Assembly: GCF_017357385.1 (NCBI RefSeq)
Contig: NZ_CP071632.1
Span: 4,338,001-4,402,000, forward strand
Length of the DNA: 64,000 nt
Direction: 5' to 3'
DNA from: Rhizobium sp. NZLR1
GTDB taxonomy: Bacteria; Pseudomonadota; Alphaproteobacteria; Rhizobiales; Rhizobiaceae
In this document: positions 29,532 through 37,534 of the stretch, piece after piece
How the letters are laid out: each line of letters begins with the position of its first letter
How positions within the stretch are numbered: the first letter of the stretch is position 1
Position numbers and translations under genes: made by a program
The notes under the pieces: generated by a model
What the model was told of the DNA's origin: nothing
Seen by the model: the letters and a program-made list of their open reading frames with translations, nothing else
The model's database searches: none

Positions 29532-29547
29532 CGCCGAGCAATTGCTG

Positions 29548-30360
29548 ATGGCTTTGCGACCATCTCCCGACAGGCACGTCAAGGACGACTATCCCTGGTG
29601 GCTGATCGCGCTTGTCGTGATCGGCATCGCCCTTGCTGCCGTCATCGTCGCCAACGATATCTACGCTCAGGTTTTCCGCACCGTCGTCAACGGTGTCGGC
29701 ATCACCGTCTTCGTCACGCTGGTCGCCTTCGTGCTCGCCACCGTGCTCGGCCTCGGCATCTGCCTGCTCGGCATGGCCGACAGCCAGGTGTTGCGCCAGA
29801 TCGCGCGATTCTACATTGAGATCATCCGCGGCATCCCGATCCTCGTGCTACTGTTCTACGTCGCCTTCGTCGGTGCACCGGCTCTGGTTGCTTCCTATAA
29901 CGTCCTGATTTCGCCGCTGGTGACATCAGGCATGGCCGAGCCCATCCTGGTGCGCGATCTCTCGTTGATGTGGCGAGCGATCATCGCGCTGACGATCGGT
30001 TACTCTTCCTTCATCGCCGAGATCTTCCGGGCCGGTTTCCAGTCGGTCGATCTCGGCCAGATCGAGGCTGCCAAGGCACTCGGCCTTTCCCGCTACCGGC
30101 GCTTCCGTTCCGTCGTCTTCCCGCAGGCGATCCGGGTGATCTTCCCGCCGCTCTCCAACGATTTCGTCTCGATGGTGAAGGACAGCTCGCTCGTCTCCGT
30201 GCTCGGCGTCGCCGACATCACTCAGATGGGCAAGGTCTATGCCGCCGGCTCCTTCCGCTTCTTCGAAACCTATTCGATCGTCACCTATATCTACCTGATC
30301 CTGACGATCGGCCTGTCGCTGGCGCTGCGGCGGACGGAGAAGTGGATGAAGTCGCGGTGA
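29548..30360 (+). CDS. Amino-acid-type ABC transporter permease
   Basis: HisM/GlnP-family inner-membrane permease (270 residues) that pairs with the binding protein just upstream. Several helices are seen, with the family-typical FYIEIIRGIPILVLLFY, SYSSFIAEIFRAGFQSVDLGQIEAAKALGLS (EAA loop facing the ATPase; here GYSSFIAEIFRAG) and FPQAIRVIFPPLSNDFVSMVKDSSL. An in-frame TTG at 29542 is an alternative start. No ATP-binding gene is attached, so the ATPase must be supplied from elsewhere. Confidence 0.93.
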   Translation: MALRPSPDRHVKDDYPWWLIALVVIGIALAAVIVANDIYAQVFRTVVNGVGITVFVTLVAFVLATVLGLGICLLGMADSQVLRQIARFYIEIIRGIPILVLLFYVAFVGAPALVASYNVLISPLVTSGMAEPILVRDLSLMWRAIIALTIGYSSFIAEIFRAGFQSVDLGQIEAAKALGLSRYRRFRSVVFPQAIRVIFPPLSNDFVSMVKDSSLVSVLGVADITQMGKVYAAGSFRFFETYSIVTYIYLILTIGLSLALRRTEKWMKSR

Positions 30361-30417
30361 ACGATCGATAGCCGTGACACGGCTGAAGGGACCGCGGACG
30401 CCCTTTGATGATTCAAA

Positions 30418-30445
30418 TTGAAGCCGCCGCGAAAAATCGTTATAT
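30418..30445 (+). promoter_or_regulatory. Candidate sigma-70 promoter of leuC
   Basis: TTGAAG (30418-30423) and TTATAT (30440-30445) are separated by 16 bases. A start of transcription about 7 bases on would fall at or next to the ATG at 30453, making the leader peptide below leaderless. Confidence 0.55.
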
Positions 30446-30452
30446 GCAGGCG

Positions 30453-30569
30453 ATGGAATCCAAGTTCAGATGCACAGGTGCGCATATTTTCGTGCTGCAG
30501 GACCACTATCGCCTGCCGGCGCGGTTCTTTGCATGCGTGTCCGGTGCGCTCAGCAGCCGACTTCGTTGA
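30453..30569 (+). CDS. Possible leuC leader peptide
   Basis: A 38-codon frame begins MESKFRCTGAHIFVLQ and ends GALSSRLR at TGA 30567-30569. It lies between a good promoter and leuC and is followed by a hairpin with six T at 30584-30605, the layout of a transcription attenuator. Its ATG would sit at the 5' end of the mRNA, as for the leaderless trpL peptide of rhizobia. It has only four Leu codons and no run of them, which is weak for classical leucine attenuation. No homologue is known to me. Confidence 0.35.
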   Translation: MESKFRCTGAHIFVLQDHYRLPARFFACVSGALSSRLR

Positions 30570-30583
30570 TCGAATGACGGCCG

Positions 30584-30605
30584 GCGGAGCCTGATCCGCT
30601 TTTTT
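30584..30605 (+). terminator. Weak hairpin with T-run upstream of leuC (possible attenuator)
   Basis: GCGGA (30584-30588) pairs with TCCGC (30595-30599), loop GCCTGA, followed by six T. It lies 40 bases before the leuC start and 15 bases after the stop of the candidate leader peptide. Confidence 0.45.
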
Positions 30606-30644
30606 CTCGATTTCCCAAAGCATCCAAAAAACGGACTTAACGCC

Positions 30645-32054
30645 ATGAGCGCACCGCGTACTCTCTACGACAAGATCTGGGACGATCACCTGGTCGACCA
30701 ACAGCCGGACGGCACCTGTCTTCTCTACATCGACCGCCATCTGGTCCATGAAGTCACGTCGCCGCAGGCGTTCGAAGGCCTGCGCATGACCGGCCGCAAG
30801 GTTCGCGCCCCGGAAAAGACGCTCGCCGTCGTCGACCATAACGTTCCGACCTCGCCCGATCGCCATCTCGGCATCAAAAACGAGGAAAGCCGCATCCAGG
30901 TGGAAGCGCTGGCCACCAACGCCGCCGAATTCGGCGTCGAATATTATTCGGCAAGCGACAAGCGCCAGGGCATCGTCCACATCGTCGGTCCGGAACAGGG
31001 CTTCACCCTGCCCGGCATGACCATCGTCTGCGGTGACAGCCACACTTCGACGCACGGCGCCTTCGGCGCGCTGGCGCACGGCATCGGCACCTCCGAAGTC
31101 GAGCATGTGCTGGCGACCCAGACGCTGATCCAGAAGAAGGCGAAGAACATGCTGGTGCGGGTCGACGGCCTGCTTCCGCCGCACGTTACCGCCAAGGACA
31201 TCATCCTCGCCATCATCGGCGAAATCGGCACCGCCGGCGGCACCGGCCACGTCATCGAATTTGCCGGCGAAGCGATCCGCGCGCTGTCGATGGAAGGCCG
31301 CATGACCATCTGCAACATGACGATCGAAGGCGGCGCCCGCGCCGGCCTGATCGCCCCTGACGAAAAGACCTTCGAATACATCAAGGGCAAGCCGCGCGCG
31401 CCGAAGGGCGAGGCGCTGCAACAGGCAATCGCCTACTGGAAGACATTGGAGACCGACGAAGGCGCTCACTATGACCGCGTCGTCGTGCTCGATGCCGCCA
31501 GCCTGCCGCCGATCGTCTCCTGGGGCTCCTCGCCCGAGGACGTTATCTCCGTCCAGGGCATCGTCCCGAACCCCGACGACATCCAGGACGAGACCAAGCG
31601 CACCTCCAAGTGGCGCGCCCTCGACTATATGGGTCTGAAGCCTGGCACGAAGATGACCGACATTACCCTCGATCGCGTCTTCATCGGTTCCTGCACCAAC
31701 GGCCGCATCGAGGATCTGCGCGAAGTCGCCAAGGTGGTCGAAGGCAAGACGGTTGCCGCCACCGTCGATGCGATGATCGTTCCGGGCTCCGGCCTCGTCA
31801 AGGAACAGGCGGAGGCCGAAGGCCTCGACAAGATCTTCAAGGCTGCCGGTTTCGACTGGCGCGAGCCGGGCTGCTCGATGTGCCTGGCCATGAATGACGA
31901 CCGCCTGAAGCCGGGCGAGCGTTGCGCCTCGACCTCGAACCGCAACTTCGAAGGCCGTCAGGGCTTCAAGGGCCGCACGCATCTCGTCTCGCCGGCAATG
32001 GCCGCTGCCGCCGCGATCGCCGGTCACTTCGTCGATATCCGCGACTGGAACTGA
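30645..32054 (+). CDS. leuC: 3-isopropylmalate dehydratase large subunit
   Basis: [4Fe-4S] subunit (469 residues) of isopropylmalate isomerase in leucine synthesis, acting with LeuD. Aconitase-family motifs are present: [29 protein letters not shown] (first cluster Cys) and [11 protein letters not shown] (second and third Cys), then [12 protein letters not shown]. leuD and leuB are not in the window. In rhizobia leuC commonly stands apart from leuD. The upstream region has a promoter, a short open frame and a hairpin; a strong terminator follows. Confidence 0.97.
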   Translation: MSAPRTLYDKIWDDHLVDQQPDGTCLLYIDRHLVHEVTSPQAFEGLRMTGRKVRAPEKTLAVVDHNVPTSPDRHLGIKNEESRIQVEALATNAAEFGVEYYSASDKRQGIVHIVGPEQGFTLPGMTIVCGDSHTSTHGAFGALAHGIGTSEVEHVLATQTLIQKKAKNMLVRVDGLLPPHVTAKDIILAIIGEIGTAGGTGHVIEFAGEAIRALSMEGRMTICNMTIEGGARAGLIAPDEKTFEYIKGKPRAPKGEALQQAIAYWKTLETDEGAHYDRVVVLDAASLPPIVSWGSSPEDVISVQGIVPNPDDIQDETKRTSKWRALDYMGLKPGTKMTDITLDRVFIGSCTNGRIEDLREVAKVVEGKTVAATVDAMIVPGSGLVKEQAEAEGLDKIFKAAGFDWREPGCSMCLAMNDDRLKPGERCASTSNRNFEGRQGFKGRTHLVSPAMAAAAAIAGHFVDIRDWN

Positions 32055-32075
32055 TCCGTCCGACGGAGAGAATGA

Positions 32076-32112
32076 AAGCCGCCCGATGCCTGCAGAGCAC
32101 ATCGGGCGGCTT
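32076..32112 (+). terminator. Hairpin terminator after leuC
   Basis: The 13-bp stem AAGCCGCCCGATG/CATCGGGCGGCTT (32076-32088 with 32100-32112) lies 22 bases after the leuC stop; the T-run is short (TTCGCCTTTC). The remaining 300 bases to the next gene show no other supported feature. Confidence 0.8.
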
Positions 32113-32415
32113 CGCCTTTCATGACCCTGTCGCTTCGGTGCGAGGCTGTTGCGGCTTGCAGCACGGCGCGCCGCCCAAGCGCACAAAGATCTGCAGCGTC
32201 TTAAGGTTTTGCATGAAAACTTAGATCGTTTGCGATTTGACTATGCCCTTGCGGGCGAGCCCATTTGTGCGTCGCCGGCAATTCCCATTTCATCCTTTCG
32301 GGCAATCGACATCGATAAATTCCTGTGGCCTCATCGATATCAGGCGCGACACGCGACAGACCGTCAGCCTGCTACGGACGGCTTCGGCGAACACTGCGCC
32401 TTGGGGAGTGTCGTC

Positions 32416-32766
32416 ATGAGGCGGAAAATGGCAAAGAGTCTCGCGCATGCCATCCTGACCGTATTTGCATCGCTGGCATCGATCGACGCCGTGGGCGCCG
32501 TATCGATGCATCCAACCCTACCGCCGCTCACGCAGGTCTCGTCGAGCCAACTGCTGCAGGTGGCGCAGAACAGAGTACCGTCAGTCAACGGATATCGCGG
32601 CTCCAGCAAGGCCCGACCCGGTTATATCAAGAGCTCGAACGGTTATTGGTATCCCTCGCGCGCCTTCGACGATTATACCGGCTCGATTAGACGGCCGACG
32701 AACCTGGGCAATACCTGCAACTACGGCTTTGCCCCGACCAACGGATCGTCCAGTTGCAATTACTGA
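32416..32766 (+). CDS. Small secreted protein of unknown function
   Basis: Protein of 116 residues beginning MRRKMAKSLAHAILTVFASLASIDAVGAVS, a likely signal peptide split by Arg/Lys at the start. The mature part is low in charge and rich in Ser, Asn, Gly and Tyr (SSNGYWYPSRAFDDYTGS, CNYGFAPTNGSSSCNY) with two Cys near the C-terminus that may form a disulfide. ATG 32416 follows GGGGAG. No domain is recognised. Composition is unlike housekeeping neighbours. Confidence 0.6.
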   Translation: MRRKMAKSLAHAILTVFASLASIDAVGAVSMHPTLPPLTQVSSSQLLQVAQNRVPSVNGYRGSSKARPGYIKSSNGYWYPSRAFDDYTGSIRRPTNLGNTCNYGFAPTNGSSSCNY

Positions 32767-32863
32767 CGTGAAGGCTGCGTGACCTGTGCCATGTGGCCGC
32801 CGCCGCGGCGATCTTTTCTTCAGAGGCGGCCTTTGATGGGTTGGGTCGTGATCGAAACGACGA

Positions 32864-33694
32864 TCAGAAAGTTGCCGTCATCGGGTCCGGTCCCATGCGG
32901 GCGCTGGCGCGGTCGAGTCTGGCGATCGCCGCCATGTCATCGGCATCAAGCTTGAAATCGAATACCTGGAAGTTCTCCTCGATACGCGACGGCGTCACCG
33001 ACTTCGGGATGACGACGAGGCCGGTGTCGATATGCCAGCGGATGATGACCTGGGCCGGCGTCTTCCGATGCTTGCCGGCGATCTCACCGATAACCGGGTT
33101 CGAAATGAATTTGCCCTGGCCGAGAGGGCTCCAGGATTCGGTGGCGATATTCAGCTTCTTGTGCGCCTCCTGCGCCGCCTTCTGCTGGAAGTCGGGATGC
33201 AGTTCGATCTGGTTGATGACCGGAACGACACCGGTTTCGCCGATGATGCGCTCCAGATGTTCGGGAAAGAAATTCGACACGCCGATCGAGCGGGCGCGGC
33301 CCTCTTCGCGGATGCGCACGAAAGCCTTCCAGGTCTCGGTGTAGAGGCCGCGATGCGGCGACGGCCAGTGAATGAGATAGAGATCGACATAGTCGGAGCC
33401 GAGTTTCTTCAGGCTGCCGTCGAAGGCGCTGAGCGCATTGTCGTAACCCTGGTCGGTATTCCTAAGCTTGGTGGTGACGAAGATATCCTTGCGGTCGAGG
33501 CCGGAAGAGCGGATGCCTTCACCGACGCCCTCTTCGTTGTCGTAGCCGGACGCCGTATCGATATGGCGATAGCCGGCGGCAATTGCGGTACGCACCGTCG
33601 GGGCGGCAATGTCCTGCGGCGTCTGCCAGACGCCGAGACCGACCTGGGGAACGGAATGTCCGTCATGGAAAGTAATGATGGGTTGAGCGGTCAC
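32864..33694 (-). CDS. Aldo/keto reductase (2,5-diketo-D-gluconate reductase-like)
   Basis: NADPH-dependent oxidoreductase (276 residues) of the AKR5 type. The catalytic tetrad region is visible: DTASGYDNEEGVGEGI (Asp and Tyr), FVTTKL (Lys) and YLIHWPSP (His). The C-terminal cofactor motif VVIPKSVTPSRIEENFQVF is also present. The barrel is complete. The physiological substrate is unknown; the family reduces keto sugars and small aldehydes. Confidence 0.92.
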   Translation of the reverse strand: MTAQPIITFHDGHSVPQVGLGVWQTPQDIAAPTVRTAIAAGYRHIDTASGYDNEEGVGEGIRSSGLDRKDIFVTTKLRNTDQGYDNALSAFDGSLKKLGSDYVDLYLIHWPSPHRGLYTETWKAFVRIREEGRARSIGVSNFFPEHLERIIGETGVVPVINQIELHPDFQQKAAQEAHKKLNIATESWSPLGQGKFISNPVIGEIAGKHRKTPAQVIIRWHIDTGLVVIPKSVTPSRIEENFQVFDFKLDADDMAAIARLDRASARMGPDPMTATF

Positions 33695-33824
33695 AATATA
33701 TCTCCGGGAGTTTGAGAATTGGACGAGGCATGAATTGCGCCCACACTTTTAGGCGTCCCGGAACGCATTTCAGCCTGAGCGCTCGGTCACCGAAAACATA
33801 TAGGCGGCCGTATCCGGAAGACAA

Positions 33825-34373
33825 TCAGAGGACCCGGACAATCGTCCCTTTCCGAAGATGCGGCAGAAGCCGGCGCATGTCGCTGAGGCTGACCGCCACG
33901 CAGCCGGCCGTCGGCTCGTAGCCCGGCCGGATGAGATGGAAGAAGATCGCCGAGCCGCGATTGCGCGCCCGCGAGGAGATGTTCCAGTCCATCACCAGAC
34001 AGATATCGTAGAGCCCGTCGCCACGCCGCATCTCCTCATGGCTCGGGCCGAACGGCCCCCTGACGAGGCGATTATAGCTGGCGTTGTCGGGCTGATCGCA
34101 CCAGAGCATGTCGGCGCGGATGCGGCGGATGGGAAGAGAAGTGGCGAGCCGGCCGTTTCGCTCACCACGCCGGAAGCCTGATATCAGCCTCATCGAGGCG
34201 ATCGGTGTGGCGCCGTCGCCCTCTCGTTTCATTGCGGTTCGTCCGGAGCGGCCGATCGCGGCAGGGACGGTGATGGCGCCGAACCGGACGATCGCCCGGC
34301 TTTTCTGGCCCGGCGCCGGCCGCACCACGATCGTCGACGGCTTCATCCCCGGCTTCCGCCTTGTTTTTTCCAT
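33825..34373 (-). CDS. L,D-transpeptidase (YkuD) family protein
   Basis: Catalytic YkuD domain of about 180 residues. The active-site pattern HxxxxxxxxxAGCVAVS is seen as FHLIRPGYEPTAGCVAVSLSD with nucleophilic Cys, and PLGWCDQPDNASYN-type sequence (here MLWCDQPDNASYNR) lies upstream. No clear signal peptide is found from ATG 34373 (MEKTRRKPG) or from the alternative ATG 34346 (MKPSTIVVRP); the frame is open to 34529. It would act on peptidoglycan cross-links or anchor proteins if exported. The missing signal peptide is odd, though known for this subgroup (DUF YafK-like short forms). Confidence 0.85.
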   Translation of the reverse strand: MEKTRRKPGMKPSTIVVRPAPGQKSRAIVRFGAITVPAAIGRSGRTAMKREGDGATPIASMRLISGFRRGERNGRLATSLPIRRIRADMLWCDQPDNASYNRLVRGPFGPSHEEMRRGDGLYDICLVMDWNISSRARNRGSAIFFHLIRPGYEPTAGCVAVSLSDMRRLLPHLRKGTIVRVL

Positions 34374-34512
34374 TTTTCTCGCATGTCTTGCATTGTCTGG
34401 GGCTCCCATTGAAATCATATGAAAACCTGTGCGGCAACAGCCCGCCGCCCGATCCTTGCCAAACCAGGAATTTGGCGTAGGACTAGGGAAGATAACACGA
34501 GGACAAGACGGC

Positions 34513-35196
34513 ATGACCGCACGCACCATTCTTCTGGTGGATGACGACGACGACCTTCGTCAGACGCTGACGGAGCAATTGTCGCTGTATGAGGAGTTTT
34601 CGGTTCTGCAGGAAGCCAACGCCGGCAAGGGTGTTGCGACCGCCCGCTCGACACCGGTCGATCTGCTGATCATGGATGTCGGCCTGCCCGATATGGACGG
34701 CCGCGAGGCGGTGAAACTGCTGCGCAAGGGCGGCTTCAAGGCGCCAATCATCATGCTGACCGGCCACGATACCGATTCCGACACGATCCTTGGCCTCGAA
34801 GCCGGCGCCAACGACTATGTCACCAAGCCCTTCCGTTTCGCCGTGCTGCTCGCGCGCATTCGCGTGCAACTGCGCCAGCACGAGCAGAGCGAGGACGCCA
34901 CCTTCACCGTCGGCCCCTACCTCTTCAAGCCGAGCCAGAAACTGCTCACCACCGATAACGGCCAGAAGATCCGGCTGACGGAAAAGGAGGCGGCGATCAT
35001 CCGCTATCTCTATCGTGCCGAACAGAAGGTCGTGACCCGCGACGTGCTTCTCGAAGAGGTCTGGGGCTATAATTCCGGCGTGACGACGCATACGCTGGAA
35101 ACCCACGTTTACCGGCTGCGCCAGAAGATCGAGCGCGATCCCTCCAATGCCGAAATCCTGGTCACCGAAAACGGCGGCTACAAGATCATACCCTAG
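34513..35196 (+). CDS. cenR: OmpR-family response regulator, CenR-type
   Basis: DNA-binding response regulator (227 residues). Receiver domain residues 1-115: acidic pocket VDDDDD, phosphoacceptor Asp 55 in LIMDVGLPDMDG and Lys 105 in VTKPF. The winged-helix effector follows (LTEKEAAIIRYLYR, TTHTLETHVYRLRQKI). The sequence and the following cyclic-nucleotide-binding gene match the CenR/OtpR locus of Brucella and other Rhizobiales, which controls envelope functions and is essential in several species; that is recall, not a search. The stop codon TAG is also the first base triplet of a dispersed repeat. Confidence 0.88.
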   Translation: MTARTILLVDDDDDLRQTLTEQLSLYEEFSVLQEANAGKGVATARSTPVDLLIMDVGLPDMDGREAVKLLRKGGFKAPIIMLTGHDTDSDTILGLEAGANDYVTKPFRFAVLLARIRVQLRQHEQSEDATFTVGPYLFKPSQKLLTTDNGQKIRLTEKEAAIIRYLYRAEQKVVTRDVLLEEVWGYNSGVTTHTLETHVYRLRQKIERDPSNAEILVTENGGYKIIP

Positions 35197-35297
35197 AGCA
35201 TTTTCATTTTTCTCCGAATCACGGAAATGCTCTATCTCTCTGTTTTCACGCAATTCCGGACGCAAAGCCGCTACGCGCTTTTGATGGAATTGCTCTT
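35194..35297. repeat. RIME-like two-palindrome repeat, family C
   Basis: The first palindrome has arms AGAGCATTT/AAATGCTCT (35195-35234). The second has GCAATTCC/GGAATTGC (about 35250-35294). It fills the whole gap between cenR and the CNBD gene and supplies the cenR stop codon. Confidence 0.8.
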
Positions 35298-35312
35298 AGG
35301 CGAAAAGCCCGC

Positions 35313-35768
35313 ATGGCGCTGACCGACGACATCCACATGCTCGCGCAGCTTCCTTTGTTCAGGGATATGAACGAGGATCAGCTGCGGCTGATCGCCTTCG
35401 GCGCCGATCGGCGCATGATCGCGGCCGGCCAGATGCTGTTTCGCCAGGGCTCGCCCGCCGAGAGTGCCTATGTCGTCCTCAGCGGCAGCCTGGAGCTGAG
35501 CGCTGCAAGCAGCGACGGCATGCAGAAGACGGAGGGGGTCGCCGGCCCCGGAACGATGATTTCCGAACTGGCGCTGGTCACGCTGGTGGAGCGCAAGTTC
35601 ACCGCGGTGGCGCGCGAGGACACCGGCATCATCCGCATCACCCGCGCCCTCTTCCACCGACTGATCGAGGAATATCCGGACGCAGCCCTGCTGATCCAGA
35701 ACCGCATCCGCGACAATCTCGCCGAACTTGCGGCAAAGGCCGCAAGCCAGTTCTACCGCTTCAGCTGA
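35313..35768 (+). CDS. Cyclic nucleotide-binding domain protein
   Basis: Single CNBD fold (151 residues): LPLFRDMNEDQLRLIAFG, then GQMLFRQGSPAESAYVVLSGSLEL and the phosphate-binding cassette region GPGTMISELALVTLVERKFTA. The usual PBC Arg is replaced around LVTLVERKF, so nucleotide binding is likely but not assured. There is no DNA-binding domain, unlike Crp. Its place after cenR is conserved in Rhizobiales (the Brucella neighbour is annotated as a cAMP-dependent kinase regulatory subunit-like protein). Function in the Cen pathway is unknown. Confidence 0.87.
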   Translation: MALTDDIHMLAQLPLFRDMNEDQLRLIAFGADRRMIAAGQMLFRQGSPAESAYVVLSGSLELSAASSDGMQKTEGVAGPGTMISELALVTLVERKFTAVAREDTGIIRITRALFHRLIEEYPDAALLIQNRIRDNLAELAAKAASQFYRFS

Positions 35769-35821
35769 GGCCTGCTGGAGCGGTTCTGCGCTTCCACGAA
35801 AAGCTGAACCACCACACCGCT

Positions 35822-36625
35822 CTAAAGATCGAAATGCGCCGTGACCGGCACATGGTCCGAGGGCCGGTCCCAGCCGCGCGCCTCCTTCAGGATCTCGATG
35901 CGCCGGAGATGCGGCCCGAGATCCGATGACGACCAGATATGGTCGAGACGGCGGCCGCGATCGGCCGCCTCCCAGTCCTTGGCGCGGTAGCTCCACCAGG
36001 TATAGAGCTTCTCGTTCTCCGGCACATGCTGGCGCATGAGATCGAGCCAACCGCCGCGCTTCATCACCTCAAGCAGCCCGTCGGTCTCGACAGGCGTATG
36101 GCTGACGATCTTCAGGAGCTGCTTGTGCGACCAGACATCGTGCTCCAGCGGCGCGACGTTCAGGTCGCCGACCAGGATAGCGGAGGTGTTGCTCTCACCA
36201 TTGGCTTTCAGCCGCTTCATCTCCTCGATGAAATCGAGCTTGTGGCCGAATTTCGGATTGACGGTACGGTCGGGCTCGTCGCCGCCGGCCGGAACGTAGA
36301 AATTGTGCAGCCGGACACGGCGATTGCCGCGCTCGAAAATCGCCGAAATGTGTCTGGCATCGCCGACCCCGCAATAATCCTGCCGGTGATCCTCCGTCAG
36401 CGGAATGCGCGAGGCGATCGCCACGCCGTGATAGCCTTTCTGGCCGTGGATGATGATGTGATCGTAGCCCATCGCCCGCAGCGGTGCGGCCGGAAAGAGC
36501 TCGTTCGCCACCTTGGTTTCCTGCAGGCAGAGAATGTCGGGCCTGTGCTTGAGAACGAGCTGCTCGACGATCGGCATGCGCAGCCGCACCGAGTTGATGT
36601 TCCAGGTGGTGATCGAAAAGCCCAT
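35822..36625 (-). CDS. xthA: Exodeoxyribonuclease III
   Basis: AP endonuclease/3'-5' exonuclease (267 residues) of base excision repair. Motifs of the Exo III family: TWNINSVRLR, LCLQETKV (catalytic Glu), FYVPAGGDEPDRT, VGDLNVAPLEHDV (Asp/Asn pair) and the terminal RLDHIWSS and SDHVPVTAHFDL (catalytic Asp-His). The protein is complete. Downstream lies the convergent CNBD gene. Confidence 0.96.
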   Translation of the reverse strand: MGFSITTWNINSVRLRMPIVEQLVLKHRPDILCLQETKVANELFPAAPLRAMGYDHIIIHGQKGYHGVAIASRIPLTEDHRQDYCGVGDARHISAIFERGNRRVRLHNFYVPAGGDEPDRTVNPKFGHKLDFIEEMKRLKANGESNTSAILVGDLNVAPLEHDVWSHKQLLKIVSHTPVETDGLLEVMKRGGWLDLMRQHVPENEKLYTWWSYRAKDWEAADRGRRLDHIWSSSDLGPHLRRIEILKEARGWDRPSDHVPVTAHFDL

Positions 36626-36632
36626 ATTCCCA

Positions 36633-36660
36633 GCCCTTTCATGCTTTCATGAAAGGGCTT
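36633..36660. terminator. 12-bp perfect hairpin between lolA-like gene and xthA
   Basis: AGCCCTTTCATG (36633-36644) pairs with CATGAAAGGGCT (36649-36660) around CTTT. It lies 8 bases upstream of the xthA start codon and about 65 bases past the lolA-like stop, so it could terminate the latter or regulate the former. Confidence 0.55.
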
Positions 36661-36726
36661 TAGAACAAAGGCGGATGGGAGGGAACCGCCCGCGTGCAAA
36701 ACAGGGGACAGTCAACCAAAAAGGCG

Positions 36727-37395
36727 TCAGTCGCGGGACTGAGGCGTGCCCGGAATGGTCTCATAGGGCACGCGGAACACGCGATCGTCGAACTGCATGC
36801 CTGTCTTGACGTTGAAGATCATCACCGACGTGTCCTTGCCCTGGTTGTCGGTGATCGTCCACTGACGCAGGTCGTAGGTCTTCGGGTCGAACATCATGGT
36901 GATGGTCGAGCTGCCGAATACCGTGTTGTTGCCGAGCGCAATCGTCGTCAGATCCGACTCTTCCTTCACGCGCTTCACCATGCCGGCCGAGAGGTCGATG
37001 TGCTGCGCCAGGAGCAGGCTGAGCGGCGTCTTCGAGAGCGGATAGAGGTCCCAGGTTTTCAGCTTGGTATTGCCGATGGCGACGTTTTTGCCGTCGGCGA
37101 TCACGCGCATCGGCGACGGGTCGTCATAATTGAAGCGCAGTTTGCCGGGCCGCTGGATGAAAAACTTGCCGCCGGTCTGCTCGCCGCGCGGACCGAACTG
37201 CACGAATTCGCCCTGCATCGTCGTGACACCGGAGAAGTGGTCGGCGATCGCCTGCGCGGTGCCGGAGGCGGGAGCTGCCGCCTGCGCATAAGCACCGAAG
37301 GGAACGGCGCTCACCATCGCAGCAACGGCAAAGGCGCCGAGAAGATCGCGGCGCGTTACCGTCAGGCCGGAGAGGAAGGGGTCGGAGTTACTCAT
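36727..37395 (-). CDS. LolA-like outer-membrane lipoprotein carrier protein
   Basis: Exported protein of 222 residues with the LolA/LolB half-barrel pattern: MQGEFVQFGPRGEQTGGKFFIQRPGKLRFNYD in pieces FVQFGPRGEQTGGKFF and RPGKLRFNYDDPSP, and WDLYPLSKTPLSLLL. The signal sequence has twin arginines (TVTRRDLLGAFAVAAM ... AYA), suggesting Tat export, unusual for LolA. LolA ferries lipoproteins from the LolCDE complex to the outer membrane. It is directly downstream of ftsK, a conserved ftsK-lolA order. Confidence 0.9.
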   Translation of the reverse strand: MSNSDPFLSGLTVTRRDLLGAFAVAAMVSAVPFGAYAQAAAPASGTAQAIADHFSGVTTMQGEFVQFGPRGEQTGGKFFIQRPGKLRFNYDDPSPMRVIADGKNVAIGNTKLKTWDLYPLSKTPLSLLLAQHIDLSAGMVKRVKEESDLTTIALGNNTVFGSSTITMMFDPKTYDLRQWTITDNQGKDTSVMIFNVKTGMQFDDRVFRVPYETIPGTPQSRD

Positions 37396-37534
37396 CTAAA
37401 TCTCCTTTATGCGATCTGCATGCTGCCGAAAGACGGCGTCTTCAAGGCGTTGCGATCGGCCCGCGAGAGGTAACGGCTTCGACGCTGTCAGGTTTCCGCA
37501 AAACCGGCCCTATTGGAAATATATGCCAATTATT

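Noticed and set aside
30291..32186. 631-codon open frame opposite leuC
   Set aside because: It is a shadow of the leuC coding sequence with low-complexity composition.
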